5,479 nucleotides of DNA from Alphaproteobacteria bacterium. Lineage in GTDB: Bacteria > Pseudomonadota > Alphaproteobacteria > Micropepsales > Micropepsaceae. The notes below the pieces were generated by a model. That model had not been told where the DNA came from. It did no database searches and saw only the letters and a program-made list of their open reading frames with translations. The DNA lies in assembly GCA_003451645.1 (NCBI GenBank), contig DMER01000160.1, forward strand, positions 436-5,914, in the 5' to 3' direction. The position numbers and the translations under genes are program-made. This document shows, piece after piece, positions 1 to 5,479 of the stretch (position 1 is its first letter; every line of letters begins with the position of its first letter).

Positions 1-840
1 GAGCCGCATGGCGCGCTGCACGGTATCATGCGCGTGCGTCAGTTCACGCAGGATGACGCGCATATTTTCTGCCGCGAGGATCAGCTGATCGACGAGATCA
101 AGGCGTTCTGCGATCTGCTCGACAGCGTCTATCGCGATCTTGGCTTTGATCAGTATGCGATCAAATTGGCGCTGCGTCCTGAGCAGCGCTTTGGCTCCGA
201 CGCCATGTGGGACAGGGCTGAGCAAATCCTGCGTGATGCGGTGGAGGCCGCCGGACGCCGCACCGCCGCCTATGGCTGGGAGGAATTGCCGGGCGAAGGT
301 GCCTTTTACGCGCCAAAGCTGGAGTTCCATCTGACCGATGCGATCGGCCGCACCTGGCAGGTGGGCACGATCCAGGCGGACACCGTCCTGCCCGAGCGGC
401 TGGATGCCACCTATGTGGGCGAGGATGGCGCGCGCCACCGCCCCGTGATGCTGCACCGCGCGATTTTGGGCACCTTTGAGCGCTTCATCGGCATTCTGAT
501 CGAGCATTATGCGGGCAAGTTCCCGCTCTGGCTGGCGCCGGTGCAGGTCATGGTCACGACCATTGTCTCCGACGCCGATCCGTATGCGGAGGAAGTCCGC
601 GCCATGCTGTTGAAGGCCGGCGTGCGGGCGGAGACCGACCTGCGCAACGAAAAGATCAATTACAAAGTCCGCGAACATTCGCTGGCCAAGGTGCCGGTGA
701 TGCTGATCGCGGGCAAGAAAGAGGCGGCGGAACGCACGCTGACCTTGCGCCGCTTAGGGGTAGAGGCACAGGAGACACTCACCCTAGACGCCGCCATCGC
801 GGCGCTCAAGGCGGAGGCAACCCCGCCAGATTTGCGGTAA
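1..840 (+). CDS. thrS: Threonyl-tRNA synthetase, C-terminal part (5' end outside window)
   Basis: Class II aminoacyl-tRNA synthetase that charges tRNA-Thr with threonine in the cytoplasm. The reading frame is open from base 1, so the ATG at position 28 is internal; 279 residues are in the window. The first residues (EPHGALHG) follow class II motif 2, and [15 protein letters not shown] is the ThrRS signature. Its His (window residue 21) aligns with E. coli His385, and the His in PVMLHRAI (about residue 152) aligns with His511; these are two of the three zinc/threonine-site ligands, and the third (Cys334) lies off the left edge. [16 protein letters not shown] is motif 3. The anticodon-binding domain follows from LWLAPVQV to the end, with [23 protein letters not shown] conserved. 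Small departures from the usual consensus are AFYAPK (commonly AFYGPK) and [13 protein letters not shown] (commonly WQCGTxQxDFxLP). The fold and length look intact. The family assignment is very secure. Confidence 0.97.
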   Translation, partial: EPHGALHGIMRVRQFTQDDAHIFCREDQLIDEIKAFCDLLDSVYRDLGFDQYAIKLALRPEQRFGSDAMWDRAEQILRDAVEAAGRRTAAYGWEELPGEGAFYAPKLEFHLTDAIGRTWQVGTIQADTVLPERLDATYVGEDGARHRPVMLHRAILGTFERFIGILIEHYAGKFPLWLAPVQVMVTTIVSDADPYAEEVRAMLLKAGVRAETDLRNEKINYKVREHSLAKVPVMLIAGKKEAAERTLTLRRLGVEAQETLTLDAAIAALKAEATPPDLR

Positions 841-871
841 GTCTCTTTTCAGGTGCCCAAGCGAGGTCGTC

Positions 872-1201
872 ATGATTGAGGCGGTATGCGATTGCGGCGC
901 GGTGCGGTTAGAAATCGAAACGGCGCCGACGGAGATTAACGACTGTCAATGCACCTGGTGCCAAAGGCTCGGTGCGCTTTGGTCATATTTCCAAAAGGAC
1001 CAAGTCAAGATCATCAGTACGCTGGGTGCGACGGAAACGTATCTGCGCGGGCCAAAGAGGATTGAATTCCACAGATGCAGAACTTGCGGATTGACCTCTC
1101 ACTGGCTGCCATCGGACGCAAGCTTGACGCGGATGGGCGTCAATACGCGCCTAATGCCGCGAGAGGTGAGAGCCCGCGCGAGCGTTTTTCAGGGAATGTA
1201 A
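872..1201 (+). CDS. GFA/CENP-V-fold zinc-binding protein
   Basis: A 109-residue protein of the GFA (glutathione-dependent formaldehyde-activating enzyme-like, Mss4-like fold) family. The cysteine pattern is complete: C6-x-C8 in the N-terminal CDCGAVR, C25-x-C27-x2-C30 in CQCTWC, and C69-x2-C72 in CRTCG, which would bind structural and catalytic-type zinc. RMGVNTRLM near the C-terminus is also typical of the family. It is close to the minimal size for a single-domain member, with no signal peptide, so it is presumably cytoplasmic. The start at ATG 872 is supported by a GAGG at 863-866, 5 nt upstream, and by the CxCG motif lying right at the N-terminus as usual. It follows thrS by 31 bp with no terminator seen between them, so it may be read through from thrS. 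Family members are often annotated as formaldehyde- or aldehyde-activating proteins, but true activity is rarely demonstrated and the substrate here cannot be inferred. Confidence 0.88.
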   Translation: MIEAVCDCGAVRLEIETAPTEINDCQCTWCQRLGALWSYFQKDQVKIISTLGATETYLRGPKRIEFHRCRTCGLTSHWLPSDASLTRMGVNTRLMPREVRARASVFQGM

Positions 1202-1219
1202 GGCGCCAATTTGCCGGTC

Positions 1220-1336
1220 GGCGGGTATTGGGCTTGCGCCCTCAAGCCGCCCTCCAATGTGCATGCTTCGTAGGGCGGGTTGAGCGCTGGAGCGATACCC
1301 GCCTCCTGGTGCCCGCACGCAGTAATGGCGGGTATT
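1220..1336. repeat. REP-like palindromic repeat cluster
   Basis: Three copies of a 9-bp unit in alternating orientation: GGCGGGTAT at 1220-1228, its complement ATACCCGCC at 1295-1303, and GGCGGGTAT again at 1327-1335. Between them, GGCGGGT at 1274-1280 pairs with ACCCGCC at 1297-1303 across a 16-nt loop containing GCGCT and AGCG. The form TAGGGCGGGTT...ACCCGCC resembles the short extragenic palindromes scattered between genes in many proteobacteria. A separate perfect 6-bp hairpin, GGCTTG/CAAGCC with a 6-nt loop, sits at 1231-1248, about 30 bp after the GFA-like gene; it lacks a T-run but could aid termination or protect the mRNA 3' end. CCGCACGC is also repeated directly at 1313-1320 and 1343-1350. 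No coding potential is apparent. The dyads are seen directly; the REP-like label is inference and needs a genome-wide copy count. Confidence 0.6.
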
Positions 1337-1352
1337 AGGCCTCCGCACGCTC

Positions 1353-1371
1353 TTCGAAATTATCTCGAAAT
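1353..1371. promoter_or_regulatory. Short repeat upstream of candidate promoter
   Basis: TCGAAAT occurs at 1354-1360 and again at 1365-1371, so the start points are exactly 11 bp apart, about one helical turn. The same bases contain an inverted pair, TTCGA (1353-1357) and TCGAA (1365-1369), with 7 bp between. The site lies just upstream of the candidate -35 box at 1379, in an AT-richer patch than its surroundings, which fits an activator site. No known regulator consensus is recognised, and this could be chance. Confidence 0.25.
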
Positions 1372-1378
1372 ACTGCCA

Positions 1379-1407
1379 TTTACACTTTCTAGTATTGTCA
1401 CTGTACT
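1379..1407 (+). promoter_or_regulatory. Candidate sigma70-type promoter for the autotransporter
   Basis: TTTACA at 1379-1384 matches 5 of 6 bases of the -35 consensus. TGTACT at 1402-1407 matches 4 of 6 of the -10 consensus, and the spacer is exactly 17 bp. The expected transcription start is near 1413-1415. It lies in the only clearly AT-rich stretch of the intergenic interval and points toward the autotransporter. It would give a leader of roughly 175 nt to the ATG at 1591. No experimental support is available. Confidence 0.4.
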
Positions 1408-1422
1408 GCAACGGTATTGCAG
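1406..1422. promoter_or_regulatory. Candidate operator: 17-bp dyad over the start region
   Basis: CTGCAA (1406-1411) and TTGCAG (1417-1422) form a perfect 6-bp inverted repeat separated by CGGTA. The dyad overlaps the last two bases of the candidate -10 box and covers the expected transcription start, where a dimeric helix-turn-helix repressor could block initiation. The dyad is directly visible; the role and the cognate regulator are inferred and unknown. Confidence 0.35.
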
Positions 1423-1430
1423 GAATCACC

Positions 1431-1448
1431 ATGCTCGTCTGCATTTAA
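1431..1448 (+). other. Possible leader mini-ORF (5 codons, MLVCI)
   Basis: An ATG at 1431 is preceded by AGGA at 1421-1424 with 6 nt between, a better ribosome-binding site than that of the autotransporter itself. It reads five codons to a TAA at 1446-1448. If the candidate promoter is used, this would be the first translated frame of the transcript. A second short frame (MPVRRSDSP, 1475-1504) ends in TGATG, overlapping the alternative upstream ATG at 1504. Either might influence translation of the long gene, but such short frames arise easily by chance. Confidence 0.2.
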
Positions 1449-1590
1449 CGGAGAAGCCTTCGTCTGGGCGCGCTATGCCGGTCCGCAGAAGTGATTCGCC
1501 CTGATGTGGCCGAATCCCTGGGCCGAGCGGAATTCCGGCCCCACCGCAGTGCCTTCGTGCCTCAAGCCCCTTACAGAAGTTGAGCCCATC

Positions 1591-4500
1591 ATGTCCCGCA
1601 ACACATATTATTCGTGTGCCTCCGCCCTCGCCCTCTTTGCGGCCTTTATGGTGTCCGGCAATCCCGCGCACGCCGTGCCATGCGGCACGATCGATCCGCC
1701 CCAGCCGTTTGTTCCCGGTACGTTGACAGCGCAGATCCTGTGCAGTGGCCCCGGCCTTGATCCGGTTACCAACTCCACACCGGGCGGCTTTGGCCGGCGC
1801 AACATGACGATCACCAATGCGGTGATCTCTGGCGATGTCCTCAATGATGTCGATAGCGTCTTGGAGTCGAACACCAATATTCCGCTGTTCGTCACCGGGT
1901 CCGACATTGACGGCAGCATCATCAATAATGGTCTGATTGCGCAGAGCGGGACGTCCTTCACGGTGAGCATCAAGGGCGAGACGCAATTCGATGCCTTCAT
2001 CAACAATAGTGTGATCAGCAGCACATCTCCCGAAACCGTGCTCGACTTCAATGGCGCGATCTCGCGCACCGGGATCGTGAACAACGGCACCGCCAGCGGA
2101 ACGGGCGGCAATTTGTTTCAGTTCGACAGTTTCAACATCTTGTCTGGCGGCTTGCGTGCGACCGCGCTGAGCATCATGTCCGCCTTCGGCAACATGGTGA
2201 CGTTTCGTGACTTTTCGGTGGTGACTGGCACCATCGATCTCGATGGCACGGGGACAGCTCAGTTTGGCGATATCGTGCGGGTCCAGGATCAGGCCGTGGT
2301 CAATGGCGATGTCATCTTGCGCGGCACGTTTCAGGCAGGCGGCGATGGCGTCGAAACAATTGGAGCCGGCGGCATCAATGGCGGCATTGATGTGTTCGGG
2401 TCCGTAACGGCCAGCGCCAGCGGCCTCAATGTCAACGGTATCTCGCGTGTGACCGGCAATATCCGCGTGTTACAGGGCGCGCTGGTCCAAGGCAACAATA
2501 ACGGTATTGATATTGCGGGCTTCCTAGGCCCCATCGATGGCGCAAGCAAGATCCAAATATGGGGCACGGTGCGCGGCGGCAGCGGCTTCGGCATCCAGCA
2601 AAGCGGCGCCGAGAACGCCATCGTGACCGAGGTTTTCGATGGCGGCGCCTTGTTGGGCAGAGTGGACGGCGCCTTCAATGGGCCGGCCTATCAATCCTTC
2701 AGCAACTTCAACGACATCTTGCGCTTTGAGGGCGGCCTGTTGGAGGGCGGGGTGTTTGGCGATTCCTCGACCGAGTTCGCTGACCCCAATTCAGACGCCC
2801 TGATCGTTCAGGCCGCCGATGCGGGCACCGCGCCCATGGTCATGGATTTGCGGGATCCCAATGGCTGGGGCCATTTCTTTTGGAAGGGCGGCGATGCTCT
2901 GTTCGGCAATCTCGATCTGCACACAGACATTGTGCGGATTGAACGCGGCGCCGCCATCCTGGGTGATACCGCCGTCGATCCACATTTTCAGGCTGAAATC
3001 CCTGGCAATGGCCCGCGCCATCGCATTCTTTCGCGCGAACTGACCATTGGTTCGGTGGCGCAAGCAGCACTAGCCTTTTTCGATCAATCGCTTCTGACCA
3101 AGACGGGGGCCGTGGCGGGCGACACCGCCTTTACCGTGGCGCCAGGCTCCACGCTGGTGCTGGAAACCGGCATCACTGACACATTCACGGCCAATGCTGC
3201 GGCTGGCGGGGCGATCGCGGCGCTGCCCATTCCCACACCCAATGACAAGTGCGACTACTTCCTCGTTGCGTGCCCCTATTTCCCGGCCGCCGGGTTCCGG
3301 GTGCAGATCCCGCGTTTTCTCGCCCAAAATGGCGCCTTCGACGGCGCGCATCTGGCGCTGGCCACTGACAGCGTGCGCTTCATCCATCAGGCGCGGACCG
3401 GGCTCACCACCAAGCTCTATGACGATGTGATCCAAGATTTGAGCGATGCGGCCGACGCCCTGGCGGGCCGCTTTGCGACGGTGACAACCACGGCACGGGT
3501 CTTCATCACCGCGACCGCGCACTACCGCGATGGTGCGGAGGCCGATGTGGCCACGGGCAATTACGACAACATCGATATCGAGTTGGTCAGCAAGACCTTC
3601 CAGCAAGCAGCAACCACGGCCAATGGTGCTGCCGTGGGCTGGGCGCTCGACAATTTCGCGGCATGTTACGTGGCGGGCAACGTCTGCCCCGACTTTTTCG
3701 GCGACGGGCAATTTGCGGGCACATCCCTGCGTGCGGAGTGGGCGGCCATTCTGGAGTCCGTCTCCGAGTTCAAGAGCGTTGCCGATTATGAGCGCTTTGG
3801 CGCCGCGGTGCAGGGGTCTGAGTACGCCCAATCCTTGCAATTGGGCTTGAACCTTTTTGAGTACTGGCCGCAAGGGGTCGATGCCCGCTTGCGCAATGCC
3901 CTCTATGGTCAGGCTGGCGTGCAGCTGGCGAGCGACACTGGAATCGCGGTGGCCAGCCTCGGCACTGCGGGCCTGTCCGGCCTGGGCGCGGCGGGTGCGG
4001 CCCTCGGCAAGGCCCGGGGCGGCACGGATGGCTGGGCCTTTTGGGGCCGCGGCCTTGCACAGTTCGCGCGCGCTGACGGCGATGCCGAAGCGCAAGGGTA
4101 TGACTATGACACCAAGGGCTTTCAGGGCGGGCTGGACTGGACCTCACCGTCGGGCCATTTCCTTGTTGGCGGATCGCTCCTCTGGACGCGCTCGCAAGTC
4201 GACTTCTCCGATGCCCGCATCGCCAAGTCCGAGGTTGATACGCTGCAAGGCGGCCTCTATGCCACTTATGGCTTCGGCCATTGGTACTGGAATGCGCAAG
4301 CCTCGATCGCGCGCAATGACGTAACGCTCAACCGCAGCATCGACCTCAACTTGCCCCTCGCCATGGGTGGCGCTTTTGTTGAGCGCGCGCAGCTGTGGTC
4401 CGATTTCGAGCAGACGGGTTGGACCGCTGGCACCGAGATTGGCACGGTCTGGAACCATGGGGCGTGGAACATCCAGCCCTATCTGGGCGTCAAGTACCGG

Positions 4501-4977
4501 GAGCTCTCGGCGGATGACGCGGTTGAGGCCTCCCTCGGCGAGGGTCAGCCCGTGGTGCTTCCCGGCGGCGCGCTCGGCGCTTCACGGGCCTCGCCTTTTG
4601 CGCTCACCATTCGGGAAGGGGATGCGGAGAGCTTGCAATCGGAACTTGGTGCGCGCTTCACCACCAATTGGGACTTTGAGGGCACCATGATCCGCCCGGA
4701 GGTCGAGGTGACCTGGCGTCATGAGTTCCTGGATACCCGTCACACGGTGCAGGCCCATTTCAATTCCGCCCTCACGGTGGCACCGGGTGCAACGCCCTTT
4801 GCCTCGCCGGACTTTGTGGTTGCCTCGTCCGAGGCGGGCGAGGATTCGCTTCAGCTCAAGGCCGGCATCAACGCCGTACTGGACGACGAGTGGGAGCTTT
4901 ATGCGGGCTATCGCGGCGTCTTTGCCGATGGCTTCCAGGATCACGGCGTGGCGGTGACGCTCAAGACGAATTGGTGA
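1591..4977 (+). CDS. Type Va autotransporter with beta-helical passenger
   Basis: A secreted or surface-displayed protein of 1128 residues that carries its own outer-membrane pore. Residues 1-28 are a Sec signal peptide: short n-region with Arg3, hydrophobic core ASALALFAAFMV, and AHA cleavage site before VPCGT. Residues about 29-550 are Gly/Asn/Val-rich with recurring turns of the type INNGLI, VNGDVILRG, INGGIDVFG and GNIRVLQG, typical of a right-handed beta-helix. Residues about 550-780 are less repetitive and more helical, with SVADYERFGAAVQGSEYAQSLQ resembling the segment before autotransporter barrels. An Ala/Gly-rich hinge (about 783-814) leads to the beta-domain from WAFWGRG (about 815) to the terminal LKTNW, with the usual aromatic last residue for BAM recognition. 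The frame opens at ATG 1504, but ATG 1591 is preferred because it places the signal peptide at the N-terminus; neither start has a strong ribosome-binding site (CAGAAG lies 11 nt before 1591). The mature protein has six cysteines in three pairs. No protease, lipase or other catalytic motif is recognised, so an adhesin-like role is only a guess. Confidence 0.93.
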   Translation: MSRNTYYSCASALALFAAFMVSGNPAHAVPCGTIDPPQPFVPGTLTAQILCSGPGLDPVTNSTPGGFGRRNMTITNAVISGDVLNDVDSVLESNTNIPLFVTGSDIDGSIINNGLIAQSGTSFTVSIKGETQFDAFINNSVISSTSPETVLDFNGAISRTGIVNNGTASGTGGNLFQFDSFNILSGGLRATALSIMSAFGNMVTFRDFSVVTGTIDLDGTGTAQFGDIVRVQDQAVVNGDVILRGTFQAGGDGVETIGAGGINGGIDVFGSVTASASGLNVNGISRVTGNIRVLQGALVQGNNNGIDIAGFLGPIDGASKIQIWGTVRGGSGFGIQQSGAENAIVTEVFDGGALLGRVDGAFNGPAYQSFSNFNDILRFEGGLLEGGVFGDSSTEFADPNSDALIVQAADAGTAPMVMDLRDPNGWGHFFWKGGDALFGNLDLHTDIVRIERGAAILGDTAVDPHFQAEIPGNGPRHRILSRELTIGSVAQAALAFFDQSLLTKTGAVAGDTAFTVAPGSTLVLETGITDTFTANAAAGGAIAALPIPTPNDKCDYFLVACPYFPAAGFRVQIPRFLAQNGAFDGAHLALATDSVRFIHQARTGLTTKLYDDVIQDLSDAADALAGRFATVTTTARVFITATAHYRDGAEADVATGNYDNIDIELVSKTFQQAATTANGAAVGWALDNFAACYVAGNVCPDFFGDGQFAGTSLRAEWAAILESVSEFKSVADYERFGAAVQGSEYAQSLQLGLNLFEYWPQGVDARLRNALYGQAGVQLASDTGIAVASLGTAGLSGLGAAGAALGKARGGTDGWAFWGRGLAQFARADGDAEAQGYDYDTKGFQGGLDWTSPSGHFLVGGSLLWTRSQVDFSDARIAKSEVDTLQGGLYATYGFGHWYWNAQASIARNDVTLNRSIDLNLPLAMGGAFVERAQLWSDFEQTGWTAGTEIGTVWNHGAWNIQPYLGVKYRELSADDAVEASLGEGQPVVLPGGALGASRASPFALTIREGDAESLQSELGARFTTNWDFEGTMIRPEVEVTWRHEFLDTRHTVQAHFNSALTVAPGATPFASPDFVVASSEAGEDSLQLKAGINAVLDDEWELYAGYRGVFADGFQDHGVAVTLKTNW

Positions 4978-4987
4978 GGGCAAGCGG

Positions 4988-5006
4988 CGCCCCTCGCGCC
5001 GGGGCG
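4988..5006 (+). terminator. GC-rich hairpin after the autotransporter gene
   Basis: CGCCCC (4988-4993) pairs perfectly with GGGGCG (5001-5006) across a 7-nt loop, starting 11 nt after the autotransporter stop codon. There is no T-run, so it is not a classical intrinsic terminator. It may act as a weak terminator or an mRNA 3'-end stabiliser and would help to separate this gene from higBA. Confidence 0.35.
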
Positions 5007-5027
5007 ATGCTGCCGGAGTCTGGGAAA

Positions 5028-5056
5028 TTGACAAGCGTAGCGTTACACGTTACAGA
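5028..5056 (+). promoter_or_regulatory. Candidate higBA promoter
   Basis: TTGACA at 5028-5033 is a perfect -35 consensus. With a 17-bp spacer the -10 would be TACAGA at 5051-5056, matching only 3 of 6 bases. Transcription would then begin about 5062-5065, on or just before the higB ATG. The -35 is clear and the -10 is weak. Confidence 0.4.
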
Positions 5057-5064
5057 CGTGACGC
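5040..5064. promoter_or_regulatory. Candidate HigA autoregulatory operator
   Basis: CACGT (5046-5050) and ACGTG (5056-5060) form an inverted repeat around TACAG. The symmetry continues in GCGT (5040-5043) and ACGC (5061-5064), interrupted by a 2-base bulge. The same bases include a perfect tandem heptamer, CGTTACA at 5041-5047 and 5048-5054. The site covers the candidate -10 and ends directly at the higB ATG. Antitoxins of this family repress their own promoter through such sites, which makes operator function a reasonable inference. Confidence 0.45.
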
Positions 5065-5343
5065 ATGATCGCTGGTTTCAAGCATAAGGCATTAAAGCGC
5101 TTTTTCGAAACTGGCGACCCGCGCGGGATCAATCCGCACTATGCGGCGAAGATTGGCGATATCCTGACTGTGTTGAATTCCGCCAGCGCGATCGAGGGCG
5201 TGGACCTGCCCTCGTTCCGGCTGCATCCGCTGAAAGGCGACATGAAGGGTTTTTGGGCCGTCACGGTCCGCGCCAATTGGCGGATCGTGTTCAAGTTTGA
5301 GGACGGCAGGGCGTTCGACGTCGATCTCGTCGACTATCACTGA
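5065..5343 (+). CDS. higB: HigB-family mRNA interferase toxin (RelE superfamily)
   Basis: A toxin that cleaves mRNA on the ribosome, held inactive by HigA. The 92-residue length equals that of the characterised Proteus HigB. The N-terminus (MIAGFKHKALKRFFETG) and the central RLHPLKGDMKGFW and VTVRANWRIVFKFEDG blocks are hallmarks of the family. The residues reported as catalytic in Proteus HigB are all present at the same positions: His54, Asp90, Tyr91 and His92, the last three forming the C-terminal DYH; Lys57 and Arg73 are also kept. ATG 5065 is the first possible start because an in-frame TGA lies at 5059-5061. No clear ribosome-binding site precedes it. The antitoxin gene follows after 13 bp, the toxin-first order typical of hig modules. 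The protein looks intact and probably active. Confidence 0.95.
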   Translation: MIAGFKHKALKRFFETGDPRGINPHYAAKIGDILTVLNSASAIEGVDLPSFRLHPLKGDMKGFWAVTVRANWRIVFKFEDGRAFDVDLVDYH

Positions 5344-5356
5344 GGTGTTCGAGCAA

Positions 5357-5479
5357 ATGAAAATGAAAAAGCCCGCCCATCCGGGCCGTATTGTGAAGAA
5401 CGAGCTGGAGGAACTTGGCGTGTCCGTAGCCGATGCGGCGAAGGCCCTGGGCGTGACGCGCCAGCAGCTATATCGCGTG
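5357..5479 (+). CDS. higA: HigA-family XRE antitoxin, N-terminal part (3' end outside window)
   Basis: This frame is open to the window edge and gives 41 residues beginning MKMKKPAHPGRIVKNELEEL. HPGRIV followed by a helical segment and VSVADAAKALGVTRQQLYRV is the typical start of HigA/VapI-type antitoxins. The latter stretch is the XRE helix-turn-helix that both binds the operator and belongs to the toxin-neutralising protein. The start at 5357 is chosen over the ATG at 5363 because GAGG at 5342-5345, overlapping the higB stop codon, is better spaced. The 13-bp gap and overlapping ribosome-binding site suggest co-transcription and translational coupling with higB. The C-terminal part cannot be assessed. 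Confidence 0.92.
   Translation, partial: MKMKKPAHPGRIVKNELEELGVSVADAAKALGVTRQQLYRV

Noticed and set aside
1449..1583. Open stretch in the third frame after the mini-ORF, considered as a gene remnant
   Set aside because: The 45-codon translation shows no family resemblance and lacks a start codon with a ribosome-binding site.
1202..1590. Searched for a tRNA, riboswitch, CRISPR array or insertion sequence
   Set aside because: No cloverleaf, no regularly spaced repeats with unique spacers, and no transposase frame or terminal inverted repeats with target duplication were seen.
1426..1986. 186-codon minus-strand frame across the autotransporter start
   Set aside because: It has no recognisable domain, overlaps the leader and signal peptide region of a convincing gene, and has Arg/Gly-rich composition typical of antisense shadows.
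3070..4095. 341-codon open frame on the minus strand inside the autotransporter gene
   Set aside because: It is a shadow of the GC-rich coding strand. Its translation is Arg/Gly/Ala-rich with no recognisable domain, and it lies wholly within a well-supported gene.
3857..4324. 155-codon plus-strand frame in another phase of the autotransporter
   Set aside because: The overlap lies in the beta-barrel coding region; the translation is Arg/Ser/Pro-rich and low in normal protein features.
4988..5006. Considered as a strong intrinsic terminator
   Set aside because: The stem is perfect, but no T-run follows, so only a weak terminator or stabilising hairpin can be claimed.

Overview
The window looks like a stretch of a GC-rich alphaproteobacterial chromosome. 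The evidence is the alphaproteobacterial style of the threonyl-tRNA synthetase C-terminus (for example LWLAPVQV and [12 protein letters not shown]), the high GC with strong third-position GC bias (which produces many long shadow frames), and a large type Va autotransporter, which requires a Gram-negative outer membrane. Nothing in the sequence allows a secure genus call.

Layout, all genes on the + strand: (1) 1-840, the C-terminal part of threonyl-tRNA synthetase (thrS), cut by the left edge just at class II motif 2. (2) 872-1201, a small zinc-binding GFA/CENP-V-fold protein, 31 bp after thrS and perhaps co-transcribed with it. (3) 1202-1590, a 389-bp non-coding interval. Its left part holds a cluster of REP-like palindromes built on GGCGGGTAT/ATACCCGCC. 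Its right part holds a plausible promoter with an overlapping 17-bp dyad and a long leader containing a tiny open frame. (4) 1591-4977, one autotransporter gene: signal peptide, long Gly/Asn-rich beta-helical passenger, helical linker and C-terminal 12-stranded beta-barrel. (5) 4978-5064, a GC-rich hairpin followed by a TTGACA-type promoter and repeats that look like a toxin-antitoxin autoregulatory site. (6) 5065-5479, a higBA toxin-antitoxin module: complete HigB, and HigA cut by the right edge after 41 residues.

The genes do not form one pathway. thrS is housekeeping. The GFA-like gene, the autotransporter and the higBA pair look like accessory genes arranged behind it, each of the last two with its own candidate control region. 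No new multi-gene system is evident. The points most worth a second look are the repeated C-x6-C-P motif in the autotransporter, the elaborate autotransporter leader, and the almost leaderless higB start beneath a dyad/tandem-repeat operator candidate.
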